Assembly: GCA_007922225.1 (NCBI GenBank) | Contig: ML679969.1 | Coordinates: 13,823,999 to 13,887,998 of the forward strand | Direction of reading: 5' to 3' | Length of the DNA stretch: 64,000 bases | Origin: Emydura subglobosa | Taxonomy: Eukaryota; Chordata; Testudines; Chelidae | In this document: piece after piece, positions 1 through 12,099 of the stretch | How positions within the stretch are numbered: position 1 is the stretch's first letter | Layout: every line of letters begins with the position of its first letter | The notes under the pieces: model-generated | Database searches by the model: none | Told to the model about the DNA's origin: nothing | What the model saw: only the letters and a program-made list of their open reading frames with translations | Translations under genes and position numbers: made by a program

Positions 1-2030
1 GGGACTGAGACATGCCCAAACAAATTTGAAAGCATTTGAATTGGTTTCACCAATTGAGCTGATGCCAACAAGCAAATCTCTCTAGTAGCACTGCCCCCAA
101 ACATATCCTGGTGTGATGGGAGCCATTGTCGCCTAAACGGAGGTATAAAATATTACCTAAACTGGTCTGATGTAATGTGCCAGTGTGGATTTATTTTAAG
201 CTCCGTGTCTCTTCATATACTTGCCTCCTTATTGTTGTCACTGTGAACACTGAGCACCATCACCACTTGAGTGGATCTTGGTAATTATGGGTGTTATGTT
301 ACCTAAAGAGAAACAGGTATTTCAATGCTATGTACAAGCCACTCAACAAGGGACAGCACGTGGCACCCCCAGCTCAGTTCAGTTTTTCTGGTCTTTGCAC
401 TCTTGGGCTGCAAACACGGCAGCACAAATATTTATGTTAAAAAGAACTCCTCAAAACCTCTCTATCAATTTTTTGGCTAAAATGATCTTTCTTTTCTTCC
501 TTCATCCATTTAGGGCCCTTCTACGCACCTCCCGTTTATTCTTTGTCAGCTTCTGTGCTGTTTCTGATGGTGACCATCAGGAAGAATTGAATGAATGGAT
601 TTAAATTTCCCTTTTGTTGTAACAGTCTGGGTCTTTTAATGAATGGCCCCGCCCATAGAACATTAAACATTGGTGGTTTGTTCATCTATTGGGTGTTTCT
701 GCTCAGTTTCCGATTTAATTTAGGTGATTCCAGGGGCCTAAATTTATTATTACTTTTCTAGATTCAGTTCTCTGCCACAAATAAAAAGGCATGAAAACAT
801 GGATGTGTTTATTTATGAGCTAGTCCTGGAACACCCTGTGGGCAAATATAAATCTCACTATCATTTTCAGAGAGGTATTTCACAAGAAACCGTAAGCTGC
901 AAGACCTCCTGCTATTCGAGAGCTCAGGCCTGCCAATCCACCTTAGTGCTAACCTGAAGCTCAATCCCGACGGTTCTAGCACTAGGACTCCCTGCCCGGC
1001 TCTGCCAGCTCGAGGTGACTGATTCCTGGCTTTTCTGTTTCTTGAGTTAAAGAACATTATACCTCAGTCCTGATCTCCAGCATCCCTCTGCCTAAATTCT
1101 TCTTGAATACAGACTGCCAGCTGTAAGCCAGACTACTGGTATGGTTTTGTACTGGACTAGGGCAAAAACATCCCTTTCAGTCCTACTAAAGAGCTAGCTG
1201 CAGTTTATCTGAGTGTATGAATCCAAAGGTGAAAGACAACTTATCTCCCCTCCTAAGGTATAGGGTAAATGGCCAACTATTCTATTCTTCATTGAACCAA
1301 AATTCATGCACGACACAATTGTTTTGCTCCCAGTGAGTCTAAGTTATAGCAAACGAGAGCTGGTCCGAAATATTTTTTTTAAAAGTGTAACATTTTGCAA
1401 AATGTGTCTTGTTGTTGTTCCTGCCAATCTCATTTTAAAGGATATTTTCCGACCCACTGCCTCCAGAGTAATATTCACAATTAAAGGCGTGTCCAAATTA
1501 TAGCAATCAGGGAGTGTCTTGCCATACAGAATCTAATTCTAAACCCCAGATTTGAGATTCTGAGAATCACAGATTCAGAGCACAAGTCAACTCAGCTTTT
1601 CATCCTTCTGTGGTAGATAAACCGAGTAGCAAGCTGTTTGTGGGTGGGTCTCTTTCAGATTAAATAAAAAACACCCAGAGTCCTATAGGCTGGGTGCAAA
1701 TATTAGAGATCTCTTTGTATTTTTTCTGAGAGGAGCAGATGTTTGCTTAGGTGTCTCAAACCAAAAAGATCTCACCCTTCTCTTCTTTGCAGCATGCAAT
1801 GGGGTCTTTGTTCACCTGTCAGCTGCTCCCCACCCCAGAGGTGGCCAACTGTGTTCTGGGAAGAGAGGGTGTATATCATGTAAAGGGCTGTGGGATAGTG
1901 AGGGGATAGAAGGGTTACATGAGGCTTTTCTGATTTGTGAACAATTAAGTAAGGGCTAAATAAAGTTTTGAATGAATAGTGCATCTTCCAGCAAAAGGCT
2001 CATGGGCAACAAAAGGAATTTGAGTTCCAG
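1..2030. other. Intron 1 segment, single-copy looking
   Basis: No gene, RNA or recognisable repeat is visible. A 108-codon open frame at 278-604 has no splice context or known domain. About 480-720 is pyrimidine-rich and then AT-rich. An E-box pair (CACCTG, CAGCTG) occurs near 1815-1827. Confidence 0.5.
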
Positions 2031-2039
2031 AGGGGTAAA

Positions 2040-2110
2040 AACCATGTTTTTAGCAAAGCAACGAGAGTCCTGTGGCACCTGAAAGACTAACAAAGGAACT
2101 TGGAATTCCA
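2040..2110. repeat. Short interspersed repeat fragment
   Basis: The stretch around GTCCTGTGGCACCTGAAAG, followed by ACTAACAAAGG, resembles a fragment widely dispersed in reptile genomes. Only about 70 bp remain, so I cannot assign a superfamily. Confidence 0.4.
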
Positions 2111-2319
2111 CCCTCCTTGGTGTCACGTCACTCATCACAGGTAGCAAAAAAAGAACATTAGAGTCTCTAAGAGGATGCTGCCTGAAATTTACCCTTTAAA
2201 AAAAAATTACCCACTCCGGTCTGTCGTTGGTCAGGTCTGCTGGCTAGAGTGACAACATTTATTTTATTCCTGTTAGCTATTGACTCAAGATGCAGCAAAA
2301 GAATGACTAATTTCCAATA

Positions 2320-2480
2320 TCCAGGCCAAATTCTGCCCTCAATTAGAGCTGTGCCAGTCTATTGATAGTCATAAGGCAGTTACAGGTGGATCTGAGAGCA
2401 TGGTTTGAAGGCAGTCATACAGGTGCAAGTGAGACCATAACTGGAAGACACTGGACTTGCACAGATTTAAGAGCGGACAG
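2320..2480. repeat. Old interspersed repeat fragment
   Basis: It begins with CCAGGCCAAATTCTGCCCTC, a terminal-type motif typical of a short sauropsid repeat whose consensus reads roughly GGCCAGATTCTG. The remainder is heavily diverged and the far end is unclear. Confidence 0.35.
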
Positions 2481-2656
2481 AATGTTTAGAGAATCTTTAT
2501 TACTGGTGGTGGTGCAGCCAGAGAGAGAGATTCCAGCTTGACTCTCTCATCTCAGGTTCCAAATGGCCAGAAAGTGCAGCAGAACTGGCGACAAAATTCT
2601 TCCCCAGCTGAAGAATAGCAGTTGTCCCAAGGTCAGATCAGTTGGCTCCATTCAAA

Positions 2657-2800
2657 TTTTTATTATTATTTATTATTAATTTTTATTACCAAAGCACGTA
2701 GGAGCCCTAATTATGGACCAGGACCCCATTGTGCTAGATGCTGTACAAACACAGAACAAAAACAGTTCCTGCCCCTTAAGAGCTTCCCATTTCCCAAGGT
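2657..2800 (-). mobile_element. SINE 3'-tail fragment (minus strand)
   Basis: TTATTA-rich sequence is followed by AGGAGCCCTAATTATGGACC, CCCATTGTGCTAGATGCTG, TACAAACACAGAACAAAAAC and CCTGCCC. The reverse complement of this pattern is the 3' part of the fuller SINE copy at 16930-17200. Another minus-strand copy lies at 10635-10770. Only the tail is retained. Confidence 0.6.
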
Positions 2801-2829
2801 AAAATCTCTGATCAATTCACCATTCAATG

Positions 2830-4375
2830 CATAAAGGAGAAAATCATCAGCCGTGCGGTAGCTATCGCTCTGCCCCTAACCACCTCCTCACAATAAATAT
2901 CCTGTGTTATTGAAATGCTGGATTGAGATGTGTATATATACAGCAAATCTGACTGAGTGACTTCTAGGCATCCTTTGATAACTTCATTTTTATGGGTGCA
3001 CCTGCACTAATTGGTATGTAATAAGGGTGTCGTGTTTAGGGCTAGTTGAACTGGTTCAAATAAAGTAAACCCACCCTGCACATCTTTGGCCATTTTTAGA
3101 TGCGAGCTTAAGCAGGGCATCTTTTTTTAAGATTCTGAAACACAGATGAGCCTGGGCAAAAAAGTTTGGATCGAAGTTTGCCACGTCCGGTTCTGGAGGG
3201 TTTCCTTTAGCTCACCACAGAGATGAGCCACATGGGAAGTTTGGCTCTGGATCCTGACTTTGCCAAAGTTTGTGGTGTTTAGCGAGGAGTTTCTGGAAAT
3301 GTTCAGATAATTTTTTCCACTCAGCTTTGCACCGTCAGCTTCTGACATGGCCCAGAAGTGCGAAAACAAACAAACAAATCATCACCACAAACAACAAAAA
3401 GCCAAAAATATCCTAAGAAATGCTGATCCGGCAAAGAAATCTTTTACATGTCAGTTTTTCAGACAATTTTGGCCGACTCAGAAGGATCTAACCTATCCCA
3501 GAGTCTGAACGTTTTGAGGTTTACTTGCTTTACACATTGGAGGGAGGGCCAGAGGATTGTGTCACTCTCAGAAAAACAAACTGATACCTGTGCTGCTTAT
3601 TGCTCGCAAATATCCCGTGCAAAGGGGAGGGAATGTTCACAACATCTTTCCTAAGCCCTGATTCCATCAGTTGGAGTGTTTATTAATCAACCCTCTGACT
3701 CTGAAGCCTCAGCTCAAATACTCCTTGACCTTTCCAAGTGCATCGGCCAGACAGCAACCATGTGAGGTGGGTCATATGGAACAGATTTAGATACAAACCC
3801 ATATCATCCTACTAGAGGAATGCAAAGTCCCTCCCGATCCCTTCCGCAAAGCTGCATCATGTGTGTGAGATAAATCCTGGGGACATAAGGGTTGCCAGAC
3901 AGCCGCAAAGGACAATAACTTTGCTATCTCAAACAAAATAGACCGCATTGCTTTGAGATTTCACTCTTAAAGGTGCAGCAACCGTCTCCCACAATCATAG
4001 CAAACAAGCGTAATGTCCGGCGGTGCTGCTGTCATGACTCTGAGGTGAACTGGCAGAACGGAATGAGATACCAGGCCAGAAATAGCAATGGGTGCTGCAG
4101 GTGGGAAACGAGGTGCCTTTGAAAAGCTGTGGGGGAATTTGAGTACTCGGGGGAAAAAATGTTAGTGAACCAAACTTTTTCTGAGCCTCCAAAGGCTATT
4201 TGCTATTTCCTCCATCCAGCTTGTTTGTGGAGAGCTATCCCATGACTGGAATTATCCATTATCTGTTCCATTATTATTCCACCAGCTCCGGTTAACATTG
4301 ATGGAAGCTGCATGTGCAGTGAAGAAGAATAAACCTCTAAGTGTTTGTCTTGAAATGGGAAGAGTTTTGCCACTG
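2830..4375. other. Intron 1 segment with one possible repeat
   Basis: Mostly featureless. Positions 3160-3320 share a loose pattern (AACTTTGCCAAAGTTTG-type words, GGATC) with 19288-19365, suggesting an old dispersed repeat present in opposite orientations. The 60-80-codon open frames here have no support. Confidence 0.4.
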
Positions 4376-4500
4376 GGCCAGATTCACAAGCGAGATGCTT
4401 AAATAAGTAGCTAGATTTTCAGAAGAGCTCAGCGCATGTGCTGCGGGTTGGGTGCTGAGCCCTTTTGAAAAATCTGGCCACGGATGTCACAATGGGAGAA
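4376..4500. repeat. Terminal-motif repeat copy
   Basis: Contains GGGCCAGATTCACAAGCGAG, ATTTTCAGAAGAGCTCAGC, GGGTGCTGAGC and TTTTGAAAAATCTGGCCA. The same words recur at 6235-6400, 10068-10175, 20095-20320 and 44487-44560. The GGCCAGATT start and AATCTGGCC end are inverted, as in a non-autonomous DNA transposon. Confidence 0.45.
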
Positions 4501-4639
4501 ACTGGGGAAAACAATCCTTGAAAATCTGCCTTTATGTCAATGGAAGTTAGTTAGGAAAACATGAGGCTCAGGGCCACCAAAACAAGCCTTCATATGTTTA
4601 GTAAGAGGCCTCAGAGATTCTTGACCAACATAATTCTTC

Positions 4640-5170
4640 ATTTCTTTATTCCATAGCTTGTTCTTTCAGACTGCCTTTGCCTTAGGACTCTACAACTCTG
4701 ACCTCTAGCACCAATATTATACCTTTAATTATGTCTCCTAGACAAATATGTCCCCTTCAATTTACTTCAGTCAGCCCATGCTATGAATCTCCCTTGGTCA
4801 ATGTATTGTAAGGCTTTGATTTTTGACAATGCCATTAGCAGGGAAGCATTTTAAGCCACATATTCTATAAGCATCGCTATAAGGTGGCATTTTTCCCCAA
4901 ATTAATCGGCAGGACCCGTATTTAATCAACAACACTATATGTACATTTTTTCCTAAGATTACAAGCCTATGTTTCAGTGTTTCATAGTAAACTGGATTTT
5001 GCGCCTTATCTGATTTTAATAAGCATGACCTGAACATAAGCAAATATACACTTGACCTTGAACATAACACCGAAAGAGGGGCTATAGCCCCTGTTGGTGT
5101 TGCTGACAAAGCAAATAGTTTAAACATGGGAATTAAAATGTTCCTTTCTTTCAGTATTTATCCTCTTTTT
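4640..5170. other. Repeat-free intron block, candidate conserved noncoding element
   Basis: No repeat resemblance is seen. The block is AT-rich with compact transcription-factor-like words: TGACCTTGA at 5053-5061 (an extended nuclear-receptor half-site, reverse complement TCAAGGTCA) and a perfect 16-bp palindrome AGGGGCTATAGCCCCT at 5077-5092. A regulatory role is inferred from texture only. Confidence 0.3.
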
Positions 5171-5399
5171 TTAACTTAAGCTATGACCTAAAAATACAGC
5201 ACAGTTTGCTTCTGAGCCAGTCTCCAGTATATTAATATTCTTATTAAAGAGCAGTGAGGATAAAGAGCAAATGGAAAAGGTTCTGCATTGCTTTGCTTCC
5301 TGGAACTTGAGCTTTAAGACATTATTAAGATGATTTGTTAAATAATAGAAAGAGTTTTTCATTTCCTCATTTCCAGCTCCAGCTAAAGCTATCTCCCAG

Positions 5400-5880
5400 C
5401 AACCTGCTTCTCATTCCTTAATATTTAGACTTATGGACCAATTTGAGAATATTTTCTTTCTTGCTATGATTAATGCTTCTATGAAACAATGTCATCGCAA
5501 GCCATCTACCTGCCTTGTCAGCTTGGCATCAGTCTGACTGTGCTGTGCCGTAATTTATGATTTGAGCCAGTCATTTGCAAATCTAATGTAGGGGAGGCTA
5601 TGAGGATCTGCGATTTGAATGCTTTTTACTGATTTGGTAAGTATCTCCACCATTAGTAAAACAAATGGCACAGGGATCAGACATCATCTCCAAGGCTCAA
5701 TAAATATTTTATCAGCCATAATGGAAATTGTCAAATTGATCTAATTGTACAATATGTTATCAACAAGATATCAAAGTTGGACATGGCCTCTGCCCTTGTC
5801 TCTCATTTGCAGGCTTTTGTCTTCGATTGCTGCTCCCGGAGAGAAAAGTAGGAAAGTGCAGAGTTCATTACAAAGTAGTG
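5400..5880. other. Repeat-free intron block, candidate conserved noncoding element
   Basis: Contains the self-complementary word ATTTGCAAAT (about 5573-5582), related to POU/octamer sites, plus TAATTTATGATTT and ATCAAAG (TCF-like). No repeat or coding signal is visible. Conservation is inferred, not shown. Confidence 0.3.
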
Positions 5881-6234
5881 TAAATAATACACCAAGCAAA
5901 TATCCCTTCAGAAGATAAATTCTGCTGAAATAATTAACTTTGCTTGATTTTAAAGTGGGGCTAGGGAAGATGCATGTAAATCACCTTAACAGTGATCTTT
6001 TGAGACTGAACCGGTTTACATTAGTCTGATGCAGAAGGGCAAATTTCCCCTTTACTTTACTTTAGTGGGAGTAGGGTACAGCTCTTGAGGAAACATTCCT
6101 AGCACCAATGATTTTAACCAGCGCTGAATGAGTGCACTGAAAAGCAAATTTTAAGCCCATGGCTGGTATCTCAGGGACAAATTAATTAATTACCCAAATA
6201 AAATAGAAATTTTGTCCTAAGCATTTTTTTTTTT

Positions 6235-6400
6235 TAATATTGGTGGCTGAAATTAAATTCAATAATTGCTCCAATTGACTTCAGTGCAAGTCTGGATACT
6301 CAGCACATAGAATTTCAATGTGCTAATTATTTAGAGAACTAAGGTAGGACTATGGGTGCCTAATTTTAGGCAGCCAACTTTGAAAACTTTGCCCTTAGTA
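6235..6400. repeat. Terminal-motif repeat copy
   Basis: Words such as ATTGACTTCAGTGCAAGTCT, GGGTGCCTAATTTTAGGCAG and CAACTTTGAAAACTTTGCCC match the old repeat family seen best at 20095-20320. It is too diverged to define ends. Confidence 0.45.
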
Positions 6401-6837
6401 AATGTCACACTTTTCATCGGTTAGCACAATACGTTATGGCCATAGATGTGTTGAGTTTTGTTTATATCTGTTGCTGGGTAAAAGAACGTCCTCTGCTGAA
6501 AATCAATTTCTGGTAGGTTCACAAATAGGAACTGAGTATCCAAATCCCTTTAGGTAGCTCTAAAAATCTCAATCAAAGTTTCTAGATGGGATAAATTCCT
6601 AAATTTTGTTGAGTGAGTGAAATTCGGTTGTTTTTTTTCTTGTGAATGGTTGGACTTACCAACAGGCTTTGGTGATATTTTCATCCATGAAGACAAGTAG
6701 AACTATCCTTTTTTTTGCACAGGACTACTCACTGAGGGGCGTGTAATTGTCCTGCATAAATCAGTTAATATGCAACTTTTATTCTTCTGATTGTTCATTT
6801 GCAAGCACCAATGCAGTGTGTCAGCATTCTCCAGCAA
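6400..6837. other. Intron 1 segment, nothing recognised
   Basis: AT-rich sequence without repeat, RNA or coding signals that I can support. Confidence 0.5.
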
Positions 6838-7045
6838 TAAGCGCTGGAGACCTGGAAGCAGGACACCTGGATTTAATTCCTGCTGTATCTCTGACTCACT
6901 GCATTATCTTGATCTGCTTTCTCTGTGCCTCTGTAAAAATGAAGACAATGATGCTCCACTGCTTACACGGGGTCACTAAGATTCAACATTTCTAAAGTGC
7001 TTTGGGATCCTTCTACAAAAGGCTCTATAGAAGAGGAAAGAATTT
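6838..7045 (+). mobile_element. tRNA-derived SINE with MIR-like body
   Basis: Reads in order: a tRNA-like head scrap (CACCTGGATTTAATTCCTGC, a decayed B box), a central part (TGCCTCTGTAAAAATGAAGA), then TAAAGTGCTTTGGGATCCTT and GGCTCTATAGAAGAGG. This order matches the other SINE copies here (41050, 16930, 35795). The overlapping 82- and 62-codon frames lie in the SINE and are not genes. Confidence 0.65.
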
Positions 7046-9984
7046 TAATTCTTATATGTCTTAAACTATTTATCATCTGGGTAATATCATACCAGAGCCC
7101 GCCAATGTCTCATCCATGGTAACTAGATGACGAATGTCAGTATCAGTTTGCTAGTTAGAGAATCTTAAACATTTTCTTGGATGCAGCCCCTAGCTATGTT
7201 TTTCATTAGATCTCATGGAGGCTTTAAATAAAAAGTCTACACTTGATGTTTTTGGTTTCCTGTCATATTGAATAAAAATAAGAATAGAGAGTGTGGTATC
7301 TTAATAGGAACCTTGAGTTAAAGTAGCTTTAGGTAGCATTGTCTTAAAGGAAGTGTTTAAAATTAAAGCCAACAAATGGCAAACATCCTGTAATGTTGCC
7401 ATTAATTTGTCAGGCACAACCACTTTCTGTATCATAAAAGGGACATGGAAGCAAATGGGAACTGTGGGAAATTAGAATCAATTTCAGGACATTAATGGCT
7501 GAGCACCAGTTGGATCATAACAATAATTAATCCAATCGAAGGTAAATGGGCTATTTTAACAGTATATTGTAGCCTGACACCTTGAAGACTGTGTTGAGTT
7601 TAGGCTTCCATGTAGCCTGTTGCCTTAGAGCTGTTGAGTCAAGAGAGGTTTCTAAACATAAGCCATATGCCAAAACTCTCCTTTAAACGTGATTTTTAAG
7701 TGTGCACTTTTCTTCCCACTCCCTGCATTTGGCTGTTGTGCTACTTGCAAAGCTAAGCATCTGAGCTGTTTTAGGTGGCTTTTCCGAAGAAGTCCTGGGG
7801 AAAGATAGATTGCCTTTTCTATAGTGCATCTGGGCATGACAACACAGTGGCACCAAGGATTAAACTTCGCAGTATTTTAAAATAAACCTCTCTTATAAAT
7901 TGTTTACTCAGGGGCCTTCAAATGAGTCTCCTTTATCTCCTGGGTAGGATGTGCTGATAAGATGTGAGCATAATCAACTTTTTGCTTAACGGGTGGCACA
8001 GCTCAAAGCATCCTAGACCTGCCCTCCGCTGTGCTGTATGGAAGCGAAATGCTCAATAGCATTAGTCAGCCAGAGTTGGCGGCTGGATGGGTGTGGCCTT
8101 CCAGAGAGAGTGGAGGTGGAGTCTGCCTCTAAGTAAGGTGCTCATAAAGCTTCAGTCAAAAGAGCTGGAAAGATGCATGGTGCTGTACAGAAGAACATAA
8201 TACCCATGATCTTCTAGGGTTGTCACTTTTGGTATTCTTTGTGACTAAGAGAGTTGTGAGCCTGAGTCCAGTCTTTGATGCATCAGGGAGGGAGGATGGG
8301 GAATGAAAAGGGTTGGTGAATCAATTTAGCGTTCTTTAACCGTTTCTTCCCACTGACAACCTACATCAGGAATCTCCAAATATCCTGTAAGTTATGAAGC
8401 ACTGGTGTATGGGAGTCAGGGGTTGATCCACACACAACACATAGAGTTTGGAGGCCTAGGCAGTGTCCGTGGCACGTGGTGGTGAGGGAGCATAGCTGCT
8501 ACTGTAGCCATGGGATGCAGAGCTACAGCACAGGTGCTTCATGGACTGGGGAGCGAAGGTCATTCCCACCGGACTGACTTTGGCAGAGCACCTTGCATAG
8601 CTTTGTGAAGGGCAAGAGGATTTAGCCTGAATTGCAGAGAGGACAATGGGTTCTTTGGCCCGGTTGGGGCAGCTTCGAACTGATTCCAGGGTTTTTTGCC
8701 TCTAGAAATTGAATTCCCTGCAACATCTTACAAGCACTGTGATGGTCTGTCTGTCTTCCCCCTGCCTCTCCTCCTCCCCCTCCCCCCCAGCTCGCAAACT
8801 GTTTGCTAAGAATGATTCCTCAAGTGGTGACAAATTTGAGTGAACCCAGCATTTATTGGAGCTGATCTAAGGGACATCAGTTAACTTTTGGTGGGAGAGT
8901 TACTTATTTTAATGCCAAGATCATTCAGTCCTTCTTTTCCCTGCCCCCACCCCGGCCAGCCTAGATTTTTATCTGTGTTGGCTTTTAGTGGTGGTGGTGG
9001 GGGAAATACAAAATGTTGTTCTTATGCATTCATTTTCTAGGCCAACAATAACCCGAGCCTAGACAAGTAACTCCCTCTGAGTTCTTACAGAGAGAAGTGT
9101 TAGACTACACAGACAGTGAGGTCATTCATAGCCACTATTGTTTCCTGATAACCCAATTAAGAAAGTGCAATTTATCTAGCCTGTTTCCATTTAATTATCT
9201 AATTTGTCTGACTGAGCAGGGCTAGCTATCTCCTCTGCACTCCCAGGCTGCTATCGCACCCAGCGCTGGTTCCTGCCGCATGCTCCCCAGGTGCTTTCCA
9301 TTCGTTTGACCTATAGTCATAGACACGTATAAATCAGGAAGGTGGAAGGAGCCATCACATTGCTTTCCCTTCCTTTATCGTTAGGGGGGAAATGTGTGTA
9401 CTAGATTTAGAGTCACAGTGCTATTGCCCTCTTGCTAATCTAAGACCAAACTTTAATAAAGATATTTTATAGTCTTCCATTTAGAACTAAAGATTTTTAA
9501 AAGGAGGGAGAGAGAGAGAGAAAAGTTGGTCAATGTGGATGTTTCTCAACAAAGGGTCAAATTGCACAAAATAAACTCTCCTATTAAACACAGTGGATTG
9601 AAATACAAGTATTAACCCTTCCTGCCTGGGTAATGAAGGATATAAGTGTTGGTGAGCACTGACTGTACTGCGATGGTGTAGCAGATTACAGTGGAGCTAA
9701 AAAAAGCTCTGTTAGAGATGCCCATGTGAAGCAGAGGAATAATTTTAAATGAATTATACATTAACCTCATACTTGTGAGGATGGGTCAAGTAGTAGCTAC
9801 AGAATGGATTATTCTAGTCCATTTCTCAAAGGTTTGATCTCTCAGATTCCTTATTGTTCCATCATTATTTTACCCAGAGATGCCCTCATTAAGCAGGGTT
9901 CATTTTCCTTATTTGAAATGCTTAGTTCTCTGACCGAGTTTTTTTAGGAGCTGGCTTCTAGAAATCTGTTCGATAAACAAAACA
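7046..9984. other. Intron 1 segment with two repeat-free blocks of interest
   Basis: No gene is seen. Positions 7360-7560 (AATTAATCCAATCGAAGG, AACCACTTT) and 9040-9260 (CTATTGTTTCC, CCCAATTAAG, TTTAATTATC) look like conserved noncoding DNA by texture. A C/T tract at about 8756-8791 ends in CAG and resembles a splice acceptor, but only short open frame follows. GGTGGTGGTGGGGG occurs near 8990. Confidence 0.4.
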
Positions 9985-10067
9985 TGGTTGAAGCAGGTGA
10001 GTGGAGGTCTGAACTCTTGGGCTTTCACACTGACTTGTTGGATGTACTTTGGCACATCCTGGAGGCC
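9985..10067 (+). mobile_element. SINE fragment
   Basis: GGTCTGAACTCTTGGGCTTT, then CACTGACTTGTTGGATGTAC and TTTGGCACATCC, follow the order of the SINE central part (head, then the stretch that usually ends in GGGCAAGTCAC). It is short and diverged, and is followed at once by a terminal-motif repeat. Confidence 0.4.
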
Positions 10068-10175
10068 AAAATTTTCAAACCTGGAGGCCTAACTTTAAAC
10101 ACCGAACTCCATGTTTAGGCATCTTAAATGAATGACCTGATTTTTCAAAATTAACTAAAAATATTAAAAAGGAAA
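10068..10175. repeat. Terminal-motif repeat copy
   Basis: CAAAATTTTCAAACCTGGAG, GGCCTAACTTTAAACACC and GTTTAGGCATCTTAAATG, ending in CCTGATTTTTCAAAA. The TTTTCAAA words face each other at the two ends. Same family as 20095-20320. Confidence 0.5.
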
Positions 10176-10359
10176 AACAACTAATTACTGGGGCTGCTAA
10201 TTGCCTATTTTCACGGGTGTGAAATCAATGGGTTATTCATTCACAATGATTCCTCTGTTTAACATCCTCAGCTCCCGCTACAGTCCGTAATTATGGCCAT
10301 AGTCCCTGAATCTCAGTTCACCCAGCTGTGAAAGTGAGTTGTTGACACTTGGAATTGTC

Positions 10360-10583
10360 ATTCCAGAGCAGTCCAGTATCCTGTCTATAATGGCGCCCAG
10401 TAACAGATGCTTCAGAGGAAGGTGCAGGCAAGGGGGGAACCCTGTAATTAAAAATTATGGACTCTCCTGTCCATAAGGAGGTTTATTCTTAATTCCCATA
10501 GGGGTGTTGCAAGGATTAATCAGTGTTTGTGACGCATTTTGAATGTGAAGAGTGATGTAGAAAGGCAAAGGAATAATATTACT
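10360..10583 (+). mobile_element. Repeat piece followed by SINE 3' tail
   Basis: Positions 10366-10480 (CAGTCCAGTATCCTGTCT, then ACAGATGCTTCAGAGGAAGG) match a widely dispersed reptile repeat in my memory. From about 10495 the text (GTTGCAAGGATTAATCAGTG, GACGCATTTTGAATGTG, GATGTAGAAAGG, AATATTA) follows the SINE 3' tail in + orientation. Confidence 0.5.
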
Positions 10584-10634
10584 TCTATGACTTCTACTAG
10601 GCAGTGGAGCCCCTGTTGATCCTGCTCCCAGACC

Positions 10635-10770
10635 CATTGGGTTTTTTTATTTGTATTACAGTAGTCTCTGGAAGCCCCAGTCCAGATCAGGCCTCCATTG
10701 TGCTAGGTGCTGTACAAACACAGAGTAAGACAGTTACTTCCTTTAACAACTTTACAGTCCAAATAGGCCA
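10635..10770 (-). mobile_element. SINE 3'-tail fragment (minus strand)
   Basis: TTTATTTGTATTACAGTAG, CCCAGTCCAGATCAGG, CCATTGTGCTAGGTGCTG and TACAAACACAGAGTAAGAC. Same tail as 2657-2800 and, in reverse complement, the end of the 16930-17200 copy. It lies tail to tail with the + strand SINE end at 10583. Confidence 0.6.
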
Positions 10771-10799
10771 GTCAGATCTCATTGGAGACCTCTAGATGC

Positions 10800-12095
10800 T
10801 ACTGTAATAAAAGCAGTAAATGATATGAAAATCCTCCCAGTGGGGGCGTGCAGAGTTTTAGCTTCTTTTCAAAGTATAGACTTTTATGTTTTACATCAGT
10901 TCACTTGCTTAAATTGTTTTTCGGATGCTTGGATGCCTAACACGTCCACCCTTCCAAAGATGTTTTTTTAAATTTGTTTGACCTGCCAGGCACCGTTTCT
11001 GAAGAGGTGTGTTCTTTGTTACTTGAAATTAACCACGAATGGTGCTCTGTGCTGATATCCTGGATATTTTATTTGCTCTGTTACAGTCCTGTGCAAGCCA
11101 AACAGGTGGAAAAAATACCTGAGAAGGGTTTGGCTTTATTGGTTTGTGTGTGTGGTTCCCTCCCCCCACCCAAAAAAAGCAGGGCTGCTGTACTGTACAT
11201 ACCATAGTGTGTGGTGTCATGCCGAATCATGTTTGGAAATGAATTTAACAGTTCATCAGAAACTCACTTCTATTTGAGTGTCCAGCATGTCACTGACTAC
11301 TTGTGATCCCAGACCAAAAGATGCCCATAACCAGCCTTCCACAAAACTCTCTGTACTCAGGAAAACTTTTTGCTAAGGTGTATTAAAGTGAGATCTTTAA
11401 AGCCACATGTCTGTAAAGTGACTTCCTTTGCTGTAACTCGTCAATTCAGGCTTCAGCAACGTGAGGAGAGCAACCTGACTTGATGTATCAGAGTCTCTCA
11501 AAGCCTAATCTCAACAGCCTTTCTAAAGCCACAGCCGAAGATATATATATATATATATAAATATTTTTTGAAATATACAAGCTTTTTATAACTTCCATAG
11601 CTGCAAACTGAGGCCCTGTTCCCACAATGAACTCTGCACTGTACCCCTGAAATCAGCCCATCTCTGTGCAGGGATCTACCCACTTAGACCTCATTACAGG
11701 ATTGGGTGATCTAGTTTTTGATGTTTTGAAACATCTGGGCAGGTAAGGTGCAGGCTTTTCCCCACGGTATTTTACTAGCTTCCCCTGGCAGAAGAGGGGA
11801 GTGAGTTTATTGTACTGTTTCTAGTAACAAAGTCATGTTGTGTCATGTTTATAGAGTGTCATGATTCAATATAATGGTATGATGTGACTTCAAGTAATCT
11901 GATGCCTCTGTTTAATAGGGATTGTCGGATCAAATACTTGTTATATTCAGGGTAGGGCACAGGTTTTTTGGCATGTTTCTGAACGTGGTGATTCTGAACT
12001 ATGGACATTTAAAAAAAAATTACAGGTGGTTCTTTATCTTCCCAACTCTAAACACGTAAGCCTCTGTTTTGTGTACAACAGCAATAACAACAGTC
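10800..12095. other. Intron 1 segment, one AT microsatellite
   Basis: Single-copy looking. Contains (AT)n at 11541-11559. No gene or RNA is supported. Confidence 0.5.
11541..11559. repeat. (AT)n microsatellite
   Basis: About 9.5 uninterrupted AT units. Confidence 0.95.
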
Positions 12096-12099
12096 TACT

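Noticed and set aside
278..604. 108-codon plus-strand open frame
   Set aside because: No homology recognised and no splice or promoter context.
8756..8850. Polypyrimidine tract ending in CAG, like a splice acceptor
   Set aside because: The following open stretch is very short, has no donor in a useful place and resembles no PRDM16 segment.
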